A stretch of 64,000 bases of DNA from Chondrus crispus (taxonomy: Eukaryota > Rhodophyta > Florideophyceae > Gigartinales > Gigartinaceae): positions 1-64,000 of the forward strand of contig NW_005179157.1 of NCBI RefSeq assembly GCF_000350225.1, given 5' to 3'. Every line of letters starts with the position of its first letter. Position 1 is the first letter of the stretch. Shown here one piece after another: positions 1 to 12,017 of this stretch. Below the pieces are notes generated by a model. The model was not told the DNA's origin, ran no database searches, and saw nothing but the letters and a program-made list of their open reading frames with translations. Position numbers and translations under genes: made by a program.

Positions 1-3000
1 CCTTCAATTCCTCCTCTTATTTGTTGCTTTCTTGATGCGCCTCCGTCACTGCGGTCGCACCTTCTCGTCCTTTTTTTCCTCCTCTTTTCTTCAGTACCTT
101 CTCTTGTCCTTTGCTTTCTCATCAAGCCGAGTCCCCTTGTTACCGTCTTCCTCCTCTTTTTGTAAGCGCCCCGCCGCTGCGGTCGCATCTCCTCATATCC
201 ATTCCCTTCTCTTGTCCTTCTCTCTTTCTAATCCTTTCCCAACTCAGTCTCACACGGCTCCTTGTCATTGTGACGACGCCACACGGCCTGGGCACTTCGT
301 TTGCGAAGCTCATTATTGTTGACTTGTGGGAGACGCGGGTGAGTTCGGGATTCCACAACGAAAATAAAAAGTGAATTATTGCCGCGTTCGGTCACTTCAG
401 TCAAGCTCGCCGAGAACAGATGACAACAAAATTTTGAGGTACACTGTACAATTCCTCCAAGGTCAACTGTCCACTTCACCCTTCATGTCCTCTGACGATC
501 TCATAGCGCCGAGCGCAATTGGTTCCTTTACACATTCCTTCTCACTTCCGTCCCGGCCTGCCCGGACAGCATCACACACGGTATAACTCTGGATAGAGAG
601 AGACAACGCAGGCGGGATACGTTTAACTGGCGTAACCTTGAGTCCTTAGAGGGCACCAATAAAATGTCTCTTCCGAATATTCCCTTGACTTCGACTCAGT
701 ATCATAGTGCCTGTCAAACAATGCAAATAATTTAAGTCGACGCGGGCGAGTGCGTCACCAACTCGACGACATCTGCCCGCGTACTAAATATATATATTTC
801 TTTTTAGGTCGATTGACTGCACGGTCCGAGGGCTTCACTAACCCCACAGGATCTTTTCGAAGACTAAATTACTCGACCTGCTCCGATCAATGAACTTATT
901 TGGGGTCGTCGTAGGGGCAAACACATGTGGATCCGTCCCTCGGTTGGCTCCAATATAGAACAGCCGTGACCCTTCCTCGGGGCGATCTCAATGTTCCCAC
1001 TCGTCCAGGGGCACACTACGGAAGTTCGGTTCCCTGTTGCGGAACATGTCCAAAAAATTGCGATTTCCCTTGGAATGGATATAAACGGGGGGCGTTATCG
1101 GTACGACCGGTTCTCGCTTTTCCAAGGCTTGCTCGCTACTCCGCTGTCGCCTGAAGATCATCAGTGGTGGTCGCCCCGGCAGCCTTTCGGAACAATTATG
1201 TGGTCAACCTGGCTGTAAGGGTCCTCCCATCTGATAGGAGTTCTCCCGAAAAATACACAGTTGTGTTGGGACGTACGGCGAACATCGATGGGTGAAAGAA
1301 AGAAAGACGATAGGAATTGTGTGTGCTTGTGGAGAGGGTGGTGGCGTGGCGTTCCACCAGTTGGAAGCGGTGTGACGTGGTGGTTGCGATCGCGACTTCG
1401 ATTGTCGCTGGTTGGTGTCGTCTCCCTCCGAGGGAGACACTGTATCTCCAACGAAGTCTCAATTTCCATGGTAAAACGCGTGAGATTTCTGCCACGTGAG
1501 GGGGTCTCTTCTTCTTCTCCTTGCTTGGTCCCTGTGTGACACACGTTGAAATGGATATCTGCACGCCTCTTCGGCTTTCCTGTACGCTCCCCCGATCCCC
1601 AAAAAGAACAAAGAGAGAAAAAAAGAACAAAGACCAAGTCAAAACCTGACGACGTGGTTGCCTCGCACTTCCCTGAGAGTTCCCGCGGTCCGCTTTCTTG
1701 GGGTCGCACATGGCTCCGGTGGCGGTACTGTGCGTACGACCTGCACTTGCCAACACTCATCCAGCATCCCTTACGCTCGTCGCGACTCGTTTTCCTTAAC
1801 ATTGAGTCAAAATTCGCAGTGGTGCTTTGTTCTCCACACTGGTTACGCAACACTTGTCCGAGTGTCTCTTCTGTGACGTACTGTACTGTACAGTACTCCT
1901 GATGTTTCTCTACCAATTTCCCAGCTGGCGAGGGCAGATCGCCGATGCAAATGTAATTTCACGTGCGATTGGCGACGCTTGGTCGCTTCTGCTACCAAGT
2001 CGAAGTAGCTTATGGTTTTGACCGAGTTCATAGAGGTCTCATTGTTCCGTGCAGTCGTGTCGGAAGAAATTCTCTCGCGTCCGTCGGATGTCTTCTCGAC
2101 CATACGGTAAAAAAATCAACAGAACAAACGAGGAGAGTAAAAAAGAAAGTGGAGTGGCGGTCGTCACTAAATTCGAAAACCCTTCCCGATCAATGGGCAA
2201 TTTCCCCTCGTTCTGTTGAACGATTTTCACGCGCTTGAAGTGCGTCCTGTGTGAGCTTCGCGTCGGACTTGCTGGTTTTTCAATAAGTCTGCCGTTTTCG
2301 CCGAACTCTGGTACTGCTCATGCACAGTTTGTGTCCTTGAAAATGACATCGTCGGTGTAATTGTCGTTCGACAGACTCGCAAACTTAAAGAACCAGGGCC
2401 GTTGTGCGCGGTCGATGTGTTTCATCGTAGGGCTTCGTTGCCCCGTTGTTCTGAGCATTCCAATTCTCTGCGCCTTCAGATAATCCTCGATTGTCGACAT
2501 GAACTGTAGTTCAACTATGTAGGTTCAATCTTTGTCAGGATGTGACACAAAGCTGTAGCTCCTTTTGTTCCAGGTTAAACTGTCCCTTTTCCCGCACCCT
2601 TTCGTGGGAGTTGTCCTGTCCAATACATTTCAATGTCCGGAATGGGAAGGCGGTTCCATGACAGACCTCTTTTGTGAGCGTTCTGCCCTTGCGGCTTACA
2701 CGATTGGAAAAAACAAAGAAGCCGTCGGCTCTAGCATCATCGTGCTGCCGGATTCCCATCTAGGGTATAACTCCGATCCGTGCTTCGTCCTTTGTCGGTC
2801 AGACTCTTCTCCGACTACTCGCACGGCACTGCCTTTGAGGCAGGCATACGAAATATCGCAAGTTGACGTCCTTGTACAGTTTAGAAAAAGACCGCTCTCC
2901 TTCTCGGCTAGAAAACAGAGCGTAATAATTACGATCGGCAGTTCGCTCGTCTCCCTCGATCGTGGACGCTCACTCAAGGGTCGTTGACCGGTGTGCGTCG

Positions 3001-3795
3001 CGACGCTTGTTCTTCGTGGTCCACAATGCAGGGTCTCGCTTTCTACGTCATCAACAAAAAGAAGCAAGAACACAAAGAAAAACAAAACAAAACAGTGCGA
3101 AAACAAAATTAAGGAAGGAGGTTGGTAATTCAGTGGGTTAGTAAGTCCCTCGGGACGAAATAATTTGTGCGAGAAACTGTGTCGGTCGCGGCCTGCCATG
3201 CTCAAGCAATAATTCTCCCTCATCGAGGGTGTCGACAGTAGGGTAGGTTGCAGCACCACACGGGTGAGTGACATGGTCGGGCCATTGGCAAGTGATTTCA
3301 CATGCCGTTGCTTGCGACTTTGTCGGTGGACGGCTTTGAGTATTGATGCCGTCGACTGTGCGGATTGCCCACGGCTTTGCGTACGCGAGACGAGTGCGGG
3401 GTTTCCCTTAGTTACTATTAATTTTTCGAAGGCTCCCGGGAGTTCGATCTCTGACTCATGTCGCGCGTCCCACAGTTCGTTGTCGACACGCTTATGTTTT
3501 GATTAAATCACACTCCGCGGGGCGGATCGCTGATCCTAGTCGTCGTTTCACGTGCGTCCTATAGCGACGTGTGATCATTCAACTAACAATGGTACCTCCT
3601 CCGGGGATACAAAAGCATCTCCCTTCTGTGGCGTGGCATGCTCAAATCTGTTTTGTCATCTGCGGATTCTAAGGACGTTTCTCCTGACTCATCTCACTTC
3701 CCCTTTACTCCAGCTCTGATCTCTGGTCTGCGTACTCTCCACCTTGATCGTCGGATCATAACCCTACCTCTGACACCTGCGTACCTTGACGATGG
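1..3795 (-). other. 3' region of gypsy copy A (no supported gene)
   Basis: This stretch lies downstream of pol in copy A. Parts align by eye to the matching region of copy B: about 225-560 here resembles 26085-26420, and the stretch around 2930-2960 resembles 29090-29120. It is pyrimidine-rich at 1-240 and has many short overlapping frames on both strands, none with a recognisable domain or conserved in copy B as far as I can see. The antisense ORF found in copy B next to the 3' LTR would lie left of the window for this copy. Confidence 0.6.
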
Positions 3796-6700
3796 CTATC
3801 CCGGTTTTGCGCATTCCACTTGCGCAGGCAAGGATCGTCCTTTCCTTCGGAAATACGCGACTGCCACGCTGCGGGGTAATTGCTCAATAGGTTCCCACGT
3901 TGCGTCCTCGATGGTATACCCCTACCACCTCACTTTGAGAATTAATTTCTCCTCGTCGTAGCCGTGGTCCACGATCTTGTCGATCACATACTCCTGACTC
4001 TCGGCTCCTTCTTCCTGCGTGTCCAACTGTCCTTCCCTCTTCCGAAGAGCCAGCGGCTCATCCTCATCCTGCTCTTCCGAACCTCCCATCTCTTGTACAT
4101 CAGGCCGGATGCCCGCAGCTTCCTGATTTACTAACGGTCCGTCATCCGTCCTCTCCTTCGCTTGCGCGGCGGGTTCATCTCGTTCCCCTCTTCGATTGAG
4201 GAACTGTAGCGCTTGTTGTACCCCGATTATCGGCGTGTAGTCCATGGGACTAGGGGCTACTTCGACTCTATCTCGAGACACGAGCTCTTCTTCGTCGCCT
4301 ATAACAATGACGACCGTATTCTCAGTTGACTCCTTCACTTGATACGGACCCGTAGCCACTTGTGCCAACTTATATTTCGGCTCGGTGGCCATGCCTTGCT
4401 CTTTCCGAAGGAATACGTATGATCCTGAAGGGATGTCATACTTCGGCTCTCGAAGCCTTGCGTCAAAGTTTCGCTTGTGGCGCGCTTGTTCTTTTCGCAA
4501 GCTCTTATTAGCGCCTTTCATTAGGCTTTCCAACCACGACTGCCATTTCAAGTAGTATGCTCGATTCGAGGTAAATCCTTCTAAACTTGGCTGAGCTTGT
4601 AACGCAATGTTTCTCGGCGCCCGAGCTAACACCAGCTCGAAGGGCGCGATAGTCGTAGTTCGATGAACTTGCGTGTCGTATGCGAACGTCACAGCGTCGC
4701 TAAATAGGTCCAAGTCCTTGGGATGCTCTCCAACATATTTTTGCAACGCGGAAGTCAGCGTGCGGTTAAACCCCTCAACTTGGCCGTTGGCTTGCGGGTG
4801 GTACGTAGTCGTGAACACATTGCGTATGCCGAGAATCCGGCAGACGTTCTGAAAGAACCGGTTCTTGAACTGTGTTCCATTGTCGGACAGCAGCTTGACC
4901 GGCGGTCCGTACACGAATACCCAATGGTGAACGAAGGCTTGTGCGATGTGCGCAGCTGATATCTTCTTCAACGGTACGGTTCGTACCAGTTTCGAGTATT
5001 GATCGCTGGTCACGAGAATATACCGATTTCCTCGTTTAGTTGTAATTAGCTCGCCGAGGATGTCGATGGCGACAAACTCCATCGGAGCTATGGGCGTGAA
5101 CAGCTTCATTTCCTTCGTGTTTCTTCTTAACCTCACCCTTTCCCGCGCATATGCGGCGCAATTTTTCGCAACTGCATAGCAGTCTAGGGCCATCGTAGGC
5201 CAGTAAAAATATCTCCTCAATGTCTTGTAAAGTTTCCTGCCTCCCGGGTGGACTGCCAATTTTGGGTAGTGGGTCAACCCTAGGACGCCGTCCCTTAACG
5301 ATTGTGGTATCACCACTTGTACAAACTCTGCCGCGGTACGGCATAGAGTTCCACGGAATTCCTCGGTCTCCATGCTGAACGTTCTCACCTTTCCGGCGTC
5401 CATTTCTTCCTTGATGCGATTGCAGAAGGGGTCGACAACTTGCTCGCAAATGAGCTCTTCAGGAGTGACAGCTTGAAAGTGATCGATGGGATCAGAAGCG
5501 CCCCCCCTCAAGAGCAAGGATTTCATCTAACGCGTCAAAACTGTCCTCGTCCTCCACTGTACCCTCGGCCGGTTCGGCCATAAAGCATGGGATTTCGTCG
5601 TCGATTTCGTCGACGGTTTCTCCTGCGGTCCGTAATCTTGACAGGGCATCAGCTTGGCTGTTAGCCTTGCCCTTCTTGTACTTGATTTCGAAATCAAATT
5701 CCAAGAGGCGGAGCCTCCATCGGATTAATTTCCCGCTGGGGTCCGTTACGTTCATCAAACACCTCAATGAAGCATGGTCGGTATTCACAATGAAGTGCTC
5801 GCCATATAGATATGGTCTTAAAGTCTGTATGGACCAAATTACCGCTAGACATTCTTTTTCTGATACAGAATAGTTTCTCTCGGCTGCGACAAACGTTCTT
5901 GAAAAGAACCTGATGGGTTTACGTTGCGCATCCGGATGCATTTGAAATAATGCAGCGCCTATTTGATAGTCACTTGCATCGGTATCTACCGAGTATGGTA
6001 GGTCTTTCTTCGGCAGCGCCAAAACCAACGGTGCCAAGATGGCGTCTTTAAGCTTATGAAAAGCTTTCTTGCACGGTTCGTCGAATCCTTCCAACTGGAC
6101 CGGTTTTCCTTTCTTCAGTAGTTGGTTTAGAGGTTGCGCAATTTTTGCGTAATGTGGAACGAACCTGCGGTATACATTGCAAAGTCCCAGGAAGCTTCTA
6201 AGCTGTGTTTGTGTTCGCGGGTACCGCACTTTTTCCAACGCGGTGGGTCGCGGGACATCGACTTCTAGCGTACCTGGACGGACGACGTGGCCCAGGTACT
6301 TGATCTTTTCGACGAAAAATTTGCACTTGCGAAGCTTGAGCTTCACACCTGCCTTTTCCAATACGGAAAGTATTTCATCCATCTGCACGATGTGCTCCTC
6401 CCACGACTTGCTAAGAATTATTATGTCATCCAGATACACGAAACAGCATTTCCAACGGAACGGAGAGAGCAGGATATCCATTGCTCTCTGGAACCTCGCT
6501 GGCGCGTTGGTTAGCCCGAAGGGCATTTTTGAGAAGCGATACAGTCCTGAGTGACACGAAAATGCGGTCTTGTCGCGGTCGCACTCAGGGATAAGTATCT
6601 GCCAATATCCCGAGATCGCGTCCAACGCGGAGAAAACCTTGGTGCCACCAAGCGAGTCCAGACACTCATCCATGCGCGCTAAAGGGTACGTGTCCTTCAC

Positions 6701-8335
6701 CGCTACCGCGTTTAACCTGCGGTAGTCTACGCAAAAGGGCATTGATCTGTGCAGCTTGGGCACTGATAAAACGGGCGACGTCCATTCTGACTGCGCCGGT
6801 TCGATGACTTCTGCTTCTAACATCTTCTTTACTTCTGCGTCCTCGACCTCCCGAGCCCTTGGACCGGCTCAGTAGGGAGCTTGTGCAATGGGCCTGGTCT
6901 CCGGGACCAGTTCGATCGGGTGGACGGTGGTATTAATTTCACCAAGGGTCCCATCCCACATCTTAGAGTACTTCTTCAACATCTGTCGGAACCGCTCGAG
7001 CAGCCGTTCCGGCACGTGGCTCACGTCGAGGTCCTCCACGTCCGGCGGTGGGGGCTCAATCCGCTGCTCCGGCTTCGACGATGCCGTCGCAGAGAGCCCA
7101 CTCGACCGTTCTTCTGGCTGGTCTTCGCGCGCTTGCTCCGACGGTTCGCATCTTGTCTCGCCCTTAGGCGTCTTGGTGGAATTAGGAAACATTTCCTTCT
7201 TCCTTTCTTCAATTTCGAGAACTTCACCAATGGTGGTTTTGCTCTCGAGCGCGGCCCTCAGGTGCGGTAATAATTCTGCCACCACTTATTCTTTTTGCAC
7301 CCTGACAGAGTACGTCCTAAAATTCGCAACGAGTAAACGAAATGGCCTGTCAGGCTCAACCTGAACGACACCATTCGTGCATGTCAACCCGTGCCTTTCG
7401 TACAACGACGAGTACCGCTGAACCACAACCAAGCCCGCCCTCTTCGAAGTGCATTCCACGACGCGTTGCGTCCCTGGCTCGATAGTCGTGGCTCTTGCCA
7501 CTTTTACCTTAGGGGAAATTCGCTCCCCCTTTCCATCATTCTCGTCCTCTCCCGGGACGAGATTCTTCTTCCTTTTTCTCGTCGAGAACCGCCTAACTAT
7601 CGGAACCTCCGAGAAATCCGGCAACTCAACCGTTTTCTTCCTTAGATAAATTGCTTCCACAAACCGGTCACAGTAGTCCGCACCTAGAATTAGCGGGACG
7701 GCTAGTTTTTCGCATACAATAAACTCGGCTGCCGCCACAAATATTCCAAGCTTCACAGGCATTTTAATTGTGCCGAGAGTCCGGAGTGGCCCATTGTTCG
7801 CGTCGCCAATGTGTTGGGTCGGTCCGTAGGACACCAACATTTCCATTCCTGCCGGAAGTTCCGACCTTCGAACCAAATTCGGTCCGGCACCTGTGTCCAA
7901 CACGGACAACACTCGACTCATCAATCCGACCGTTGTTCCAATATCCGCGTAAACTTTGTAGTTTTTTCGGGCGAGGACCAAGATCTTGTCAGGACACTCT
8001 TGTAGCTTAACCCTGTACCAGGGCCTACGAATTTGATCCATCGGACGATCCTTGTCTCAACTTAGAATTTTCTTGACAACAGTCGGCTCCTTCGGCCTAT
8101 CCACTATTCCAACTACCTCCTCGTCCAGGCCTTTCGTTCTTGCTAGAGACGGGGAACGGGACTGAGTCCCGGACGCAGTACGTTGAACCTGCGCCTCTCG
8201 TGACTCCCTCGAGATTCCCCTCTCTAGTTTCCCTGCCGCGGCGGGTTCCTTCTCACGTCCGACGACGCTTGCCCCGCGGCGGGCCCTCTGAAGGGTTGGT
8301 TCGGCCTCGGCGTTGAAGCACTCGGCGTGCTCGCC
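3796..8335 (-). pseudogene. pol: pol pseudogene of gypsy copy A (PR-RT-RH-IN-chromodomain)
   Basis: Encodes the retroviral-type enzymes of the element. The aspartic protease core DTGAGPN lies near 7895-7915. Reverse transcriptase and RNase H lie in 5492-6823, with the catalytic YLDD motif. Integrase (3922-5526) keeps the DNG and VEG catalytic positions (D,D,E). A chromodomain follows and ends at 3796. Lesions: stops at 7286-7288 and 6869-6871, a frameshift at about 5500-5526 between RNase H and integrase, and a TAG at 3922-3924 in place of the conserved tyrosine of the chromodomain WYGY motif. The integrase HHCC zinc finger has also lost its last cysteine (CAAY where copy B has CAAC). The frame is offset by -1 from gag, as in many gypsy elements. 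Confidence 0.93.
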
Positions 8336-8349
8336 GTCTGCGAATAGAA

Positions 8350-10527
8350 CTAATTCTTGACCTTCAGATAACTCGTCGATGGTATCCCTAATCTCTCCAT
8401 CGGAGACAACGCCTCATAATTTCCCAAAACTCGGTGCATTTTCCGGAGGGAAAGAATGCACGTTGGCACAGCGTGCTCCTTTTGGTAACAGTGATAGCAC
8501 ACCAGTCCGTGCTTCTTGACGGGATATTGCGGCCTAGGTCCTCCACGGGCCGGCAGCCTTCCTTGATGTTGCGGTCTTCCCATCCGGCCTGGCCTTCGAA
8601 ACGTTGTACCCTTGTCTTCCATCGGAATGCGCGGTGCCGGCGTGTGGCCGCGCCCCCGGAACATCATCACGGGATCCGTGGGCTCTGAAAACGACTCCGT
8701 CGTGTATGTGGGCGTCGGTAAAGTTGAAGACCCGTTTGCCCCGTAGTCCTCGTGTCCGTAGCCCTCCGATGGTTCAATAGAATTGCCTTCGGCTACCAAT
8801 GCTACTTCATAATGATTTTCGGTGCTTCCATGCGCACCGCGTTCATCTGACGCGGAGCTTGACTGGGCTAAGTGGACGGCGGCGTGACATTTACGACCGG
8901 GATAAGAAGCCCTCGGCTTCTTCCCCGCTCTGAACGTCGACGGCGTCTGAATCGTGACCTTCTTGGTCTTCTTGTTCTTGGCGCGGCTCGCCGAGCCATG
9001 CGCCTTTGCGTAATTTACCACTCTCAAAAATGAGACATCTCGGTTATCTTGTCGATACTGCGAGACCATGGGCTTAATACTTGCATCTAGCCCCTCGATG
9101 AACATGGTTATCTGCTTCTCCATAGAATAAACATTCCCACAGCGATTACTCGCGTCTGTTAGGACAATGTAAAATTCCATCTCGTCTTCAGACCGTCTCT
9201 GCTGAACTTCTCGTAATGCGAGCACGGCTTGACGGATCGCCTCGTCGGTTGCGAAACTCCTCAACAACCACTGTACGGCCTCTGGCCAAACGGAAACCTT
9301 TCTGTGATGGGACCCGGTCGTCTGAGACACAGAAGTGTACTGTCTCAAGGCGATGCCGCTTAGAAATTCGGATAACAAGCGGATCGCTTGCCCCTCGTTC
9401 ATTTCTTGAGTATCAAACTCCTGAACTAACTTTGCCAAAGAATCCAACACAAGGACCCCGTCCTCCCCTGTGAACGTGTTGTCCTTCTTCACCTTAGGCG
9501 GAATATCCCTCCTGATTTTTCGCACGGCGGTCCGCCGGGAACTTGACAAATTTTCTGTGGGTTCCGCAAGCGGTACGTTCGGTACGAAAGTAATTTCTTG
9601 AAGAGGTAGTTGGTCGGATTCAGCTCCTCCAACTCTTCCCATCGCGGCCCGCGCCGCGTTGCGACATCTTCGGGCTCCGCGTCCTTGTCTCTCCGCGAGG
9701 CAGACGAAGTAACTCCGCCTCGTCTGCAGGAAATTTTCTTGCTTGACGAAATTCCGTTTCCTTCTTCTGAACGGCGTTCGGAATCGCCCGAATGGTTCGA
9801 CGAACCGCCGTTACCATCTTCGGAGGGACCAAGCGACTCCGACTGTGAGTCGCGGTCCTCCGGATTGTCAGTACAGTGACCCTTGCTTGTACGTTGCTTG
9901 TCCTTCTTCGAGGGCTTCGACTTGGAGGTCCGCCGACGAGCGGGCTTGTTCTTCTTCGACCGACGGTCGCCCTCTCAACCCGAAGGGAGCAGCTCGTCGT
10001 CCGATCCTTGCGGAGCTTGATCCGCGGCCTGCTCAAGGTCCTTGAGACGTTGCGCGGCGCGATCGAATCGATCATCGATGCTTGTTCTAAATTTTCCTAA
10101 AGACTCTAAGGCTTGATTCGCGTCGCGCCTCGCGTCCTTGACCGAAAGCTTCAATGAAGCGAGGACATCCGGCTCGATGCCGTCGGTCCCGTCGCCATTT
10201 TTTCTCAACGAGTCTCACGCGCGCGGTCAGCTCTTCCAACGCCGTGTGGAACTCGGAATTTTGCAACTCAAGTTGCTTTTGCAATAGGGCTATTTCATCC
10301 TCGAGAACTTTCTTATTCTCTCGGCGAATTTCGCTGCCCATCTTCTCGAACTTCTCCTCGAGGTTATTCTTGTCGGCGGCAATCCCCGTAGGGGATTCTT
10401 GATCTCCGGGATCCGTGGCCGTATTGGCCTGGCTCCGGGTGCGAGGACCCCTCCGCATCCTCGACGCCCGTGCCGATCTGCTCCTACTCGCCACGGGACC
10501 GACGTCCCCGGGTGCGCTTGTTGACAT
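8350..10527 (-). pseudogene. gag: gag pseudogene of gypsy copy A
   Basis: Structural protein that packages element RNA. The N-terminal part (10527 leftward) is a charged, coiled-coil-like segment rich in Glu, Lys and Arg. The central capsid-like part (about 8900-9540) includes a helical WPEAVQWLLRSF motif. A CCHC zinc knuckle (C-x2-C-x4-H-x4-C) lies near 8460-8500, close to the C-terminus, with Arg/Pro-rich sequence before it. The N-terminal frame shifts near 10210, a stop falls at 9975-9977, and the capsid part is in another frame (8350-9642). The start ATG at 10525-10527 matches the start of the homologous protein in copy B. The last sense codons precede a TAG at 8350-8352, and pol continues in the -1 frame. 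Confidence 0.88.
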
Positions 10528-10628
10528 CGTTCGGTGTAGCGGACGAACCTAAAAAAGATACGAACAAAAAAATAAAAAAGACACTCCGTACCCAGACCAC
10601 TTTCTTGTCGTAGACAGAACTAATTCAA

Positions 10629-10641
10629 GGTCGGGAGACCA
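10629..10641 (-). promoter_or_regulatory. Primer-binding-site-like sequence, copy A
   Basis: On the minus strand this reads TGGTCTCCCGACC, starting four bases inside the 5' LTR. The same 13 bases occupy the same place in copy B (36158-36170). A primer-binding site begins with TGG because it pairs with the CCA end of a tRNA. The plus-strand text here resembles the 3' half of a tRNA (TTCAAGG then an acceptor-like stretch ending ACCA), but I cannot name the tRNA. Confidence 0.6.
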
Positions 10642-10645
10642 CTTT

Positions 10646-11581
10646 TGTAGTGCAATGCGCCTGTCAGTCAGAGACCAAGGTCCGACGGTCCAACAGAAAC
10701 AACAACAAAAACAACATCTGCCAACGGCACAGCGCTACGGAGTGTTCGAAGCTCCCTGTCCTCTTTAAGCGGGTTTACGGCCCTCACTAGCTCGGATCCC
10801 TGATAGGGGGGGCAAAGAGAAGGGCCCAGCTTGGGATCGGTAAATGGTGGTAGAGACTTGTAAAGGCAACTGCTCGACGAGTTCGGAGGGGTGTCTAGGT
10901 AAACCTGGTCCGATGAGTCGTAACTCCAATGCTCGAAGAGCGCCTTTGTACACCTTATACCCTTGATAAGGTCTTCGACGGGGACGTCGCAACGTAGCCC
11001 GTCCCGAAAGAAGAAAACGTAGCAGCGCTACACCGTCGTACTGCCAGATGGCAAAGTACCAACACCGGATCGGTCGCAACCAGATTCCGATGGAACCAAC
11101 GCTGAGAAAAGCACCACTGGTGCACCGACACAGAAGCCCGATGGCTAATGACGTCACGTTGCGGATCGCAATCCTACAAGTTGGGACCAACTCAAGATTA
11201 AGGGAAATTAGGATAGGGAAGTAAAGGAAAATTGATAAGGAAAAAGGGGACCCCCGAGTGCAAAGGATACCGTAGGCTAGAGTAGAAGGGAATGTCTTGT
11301 AAAAGACGGACTTCGACCAAGGCGATATCAAACTCTGGCAACTCGGGTTACCTTTACTGACTCGTGAGTCAGAGGGCTAAGGTATATATCGCCCCGCCGG
11401 AGTCACTACAGTAGCTCTCGGCGCTAGATCCTAAATCTAATCTAATGTTAGATAATTAATTTGTAACTAAATTAAAAGAATTAATTAAAATAATAGTGTA
11501 AAATGAATCACACTGAAGTCCCCCAATCTGGACTACAGTACTCCCCTGATGTCCCTTTCCCAGGCCGGGTATTGCACTACA
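10646..11581 (-). repeat. 5' LTR of gypsy copy A, 936 bp
   Basis: Starts TGTAGTGCAAT and ends ATTGCACTACA on the plus strand, the same inverted ends as the LTRs of copy B and the solo LTR at 16677. A TATA-like palindromic stretch GGTATATATCGCC lies at 11381-11393. It contains one full copy and a remnant of a ~150-bp internal module with core GTAGCAGCGCTAC; the other family members have more copies, which explains much of the length difference. The five bases on each side (ACTTT and CCCTC) differ, as expected for one end of a full element whose other end is elsewhere. Confidence 0.93.
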
Positions 11582-12017
11582 CCCTCGTTGCCCAAATGAG
11601 ACGCCGCCGGGTACAGAGGAGATCGCCGGAGGACACGTCACGAAACTAGCGTCTATGTGTACCTTCGGCCACTCTCTCCTCATTTCTCCAAGACGTCCTC
11701 AGCCCCCGGCACTCGCGGTTGATGCTTCATCTCAACACGCGTCAAACACGCCCTCGGAGGCGACGGACCGACCCCCTTGGACGATGGAGGACCCCAAGAC
11801 CAATGTGGTCGAGGCCCTAACCGGCCACAAACCGGGGACAGAGGGGATGCCGTTATTTGGCGTGCGGTGGTATGGATACTCAGCAGACGACGCTACCTGG
11901 GAACCTGCTAACTTCATCGATTACAACACGGTCGCACGGTACTGCAAACGGAAGCGCATCCCCGTACCAACACTTCAGTTGTGGTCGACCCCGAACAGTG
12001 TGGGGGTCGACAACTAA
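11582..12017 (+). pseudogene. Chromodomain end of gypsy element C pol
   Basis: The plus-strand frame is open from the edge of copy A's LTR to a TAA at 12015-12017. Its C-terminal third is a chromodomain, with LFGVRWYGY, then DDATWEPANFI, then a basic helix VARYCKRKR; these match the aromatic cage and C-terminal helix of the domain. Chromodomains at the end of gypsy integrases direct insertion to modified chromatin. The orientation is opposite to copy A, and the rest of this pol is missing, consistent with copy A having inserted here. The domain is clearly diverged from those of copies A and B, so this is a different element. Confidence 0.8.

Larger units (their letters stand above)
1..11581 (-). 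mobile_element. Ty3/gypsy chromovirus copy A, left end outside the window
   Basis: Minus-strand LTR retrotransposon. From right to left it has a 5' LTR (10646-11581), a primer-binding-like site, gag, pol (protease, reverse transcriptase, RNase H, integrase, chromodomain) and a 3' region that runs off the left edge. Domain order PR-RT-RH-IN-chromodomain is that of the chromovirus branch of Ty3/gypsy. The 3' LTR is not in the window; by the length of copy B (22523-37284) it should lie about 3 kb to the left. Gag and pol carry stops and frameshifts, so this copy cannot make its own proteins. It is a diverged relative of copy B along gag, pol and part of the 3' region. It sits inside older element C, whose chromodomain frame is open up to the LTR edge. 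Confidence 0.93.

Noticed and set aside
1161-1916. 251-codon minus-strand frame in the 3' region of gypsy copy A
   Set aside because: It overlaps several other open frames, has no domain, and I saw no counterpart in copy B.
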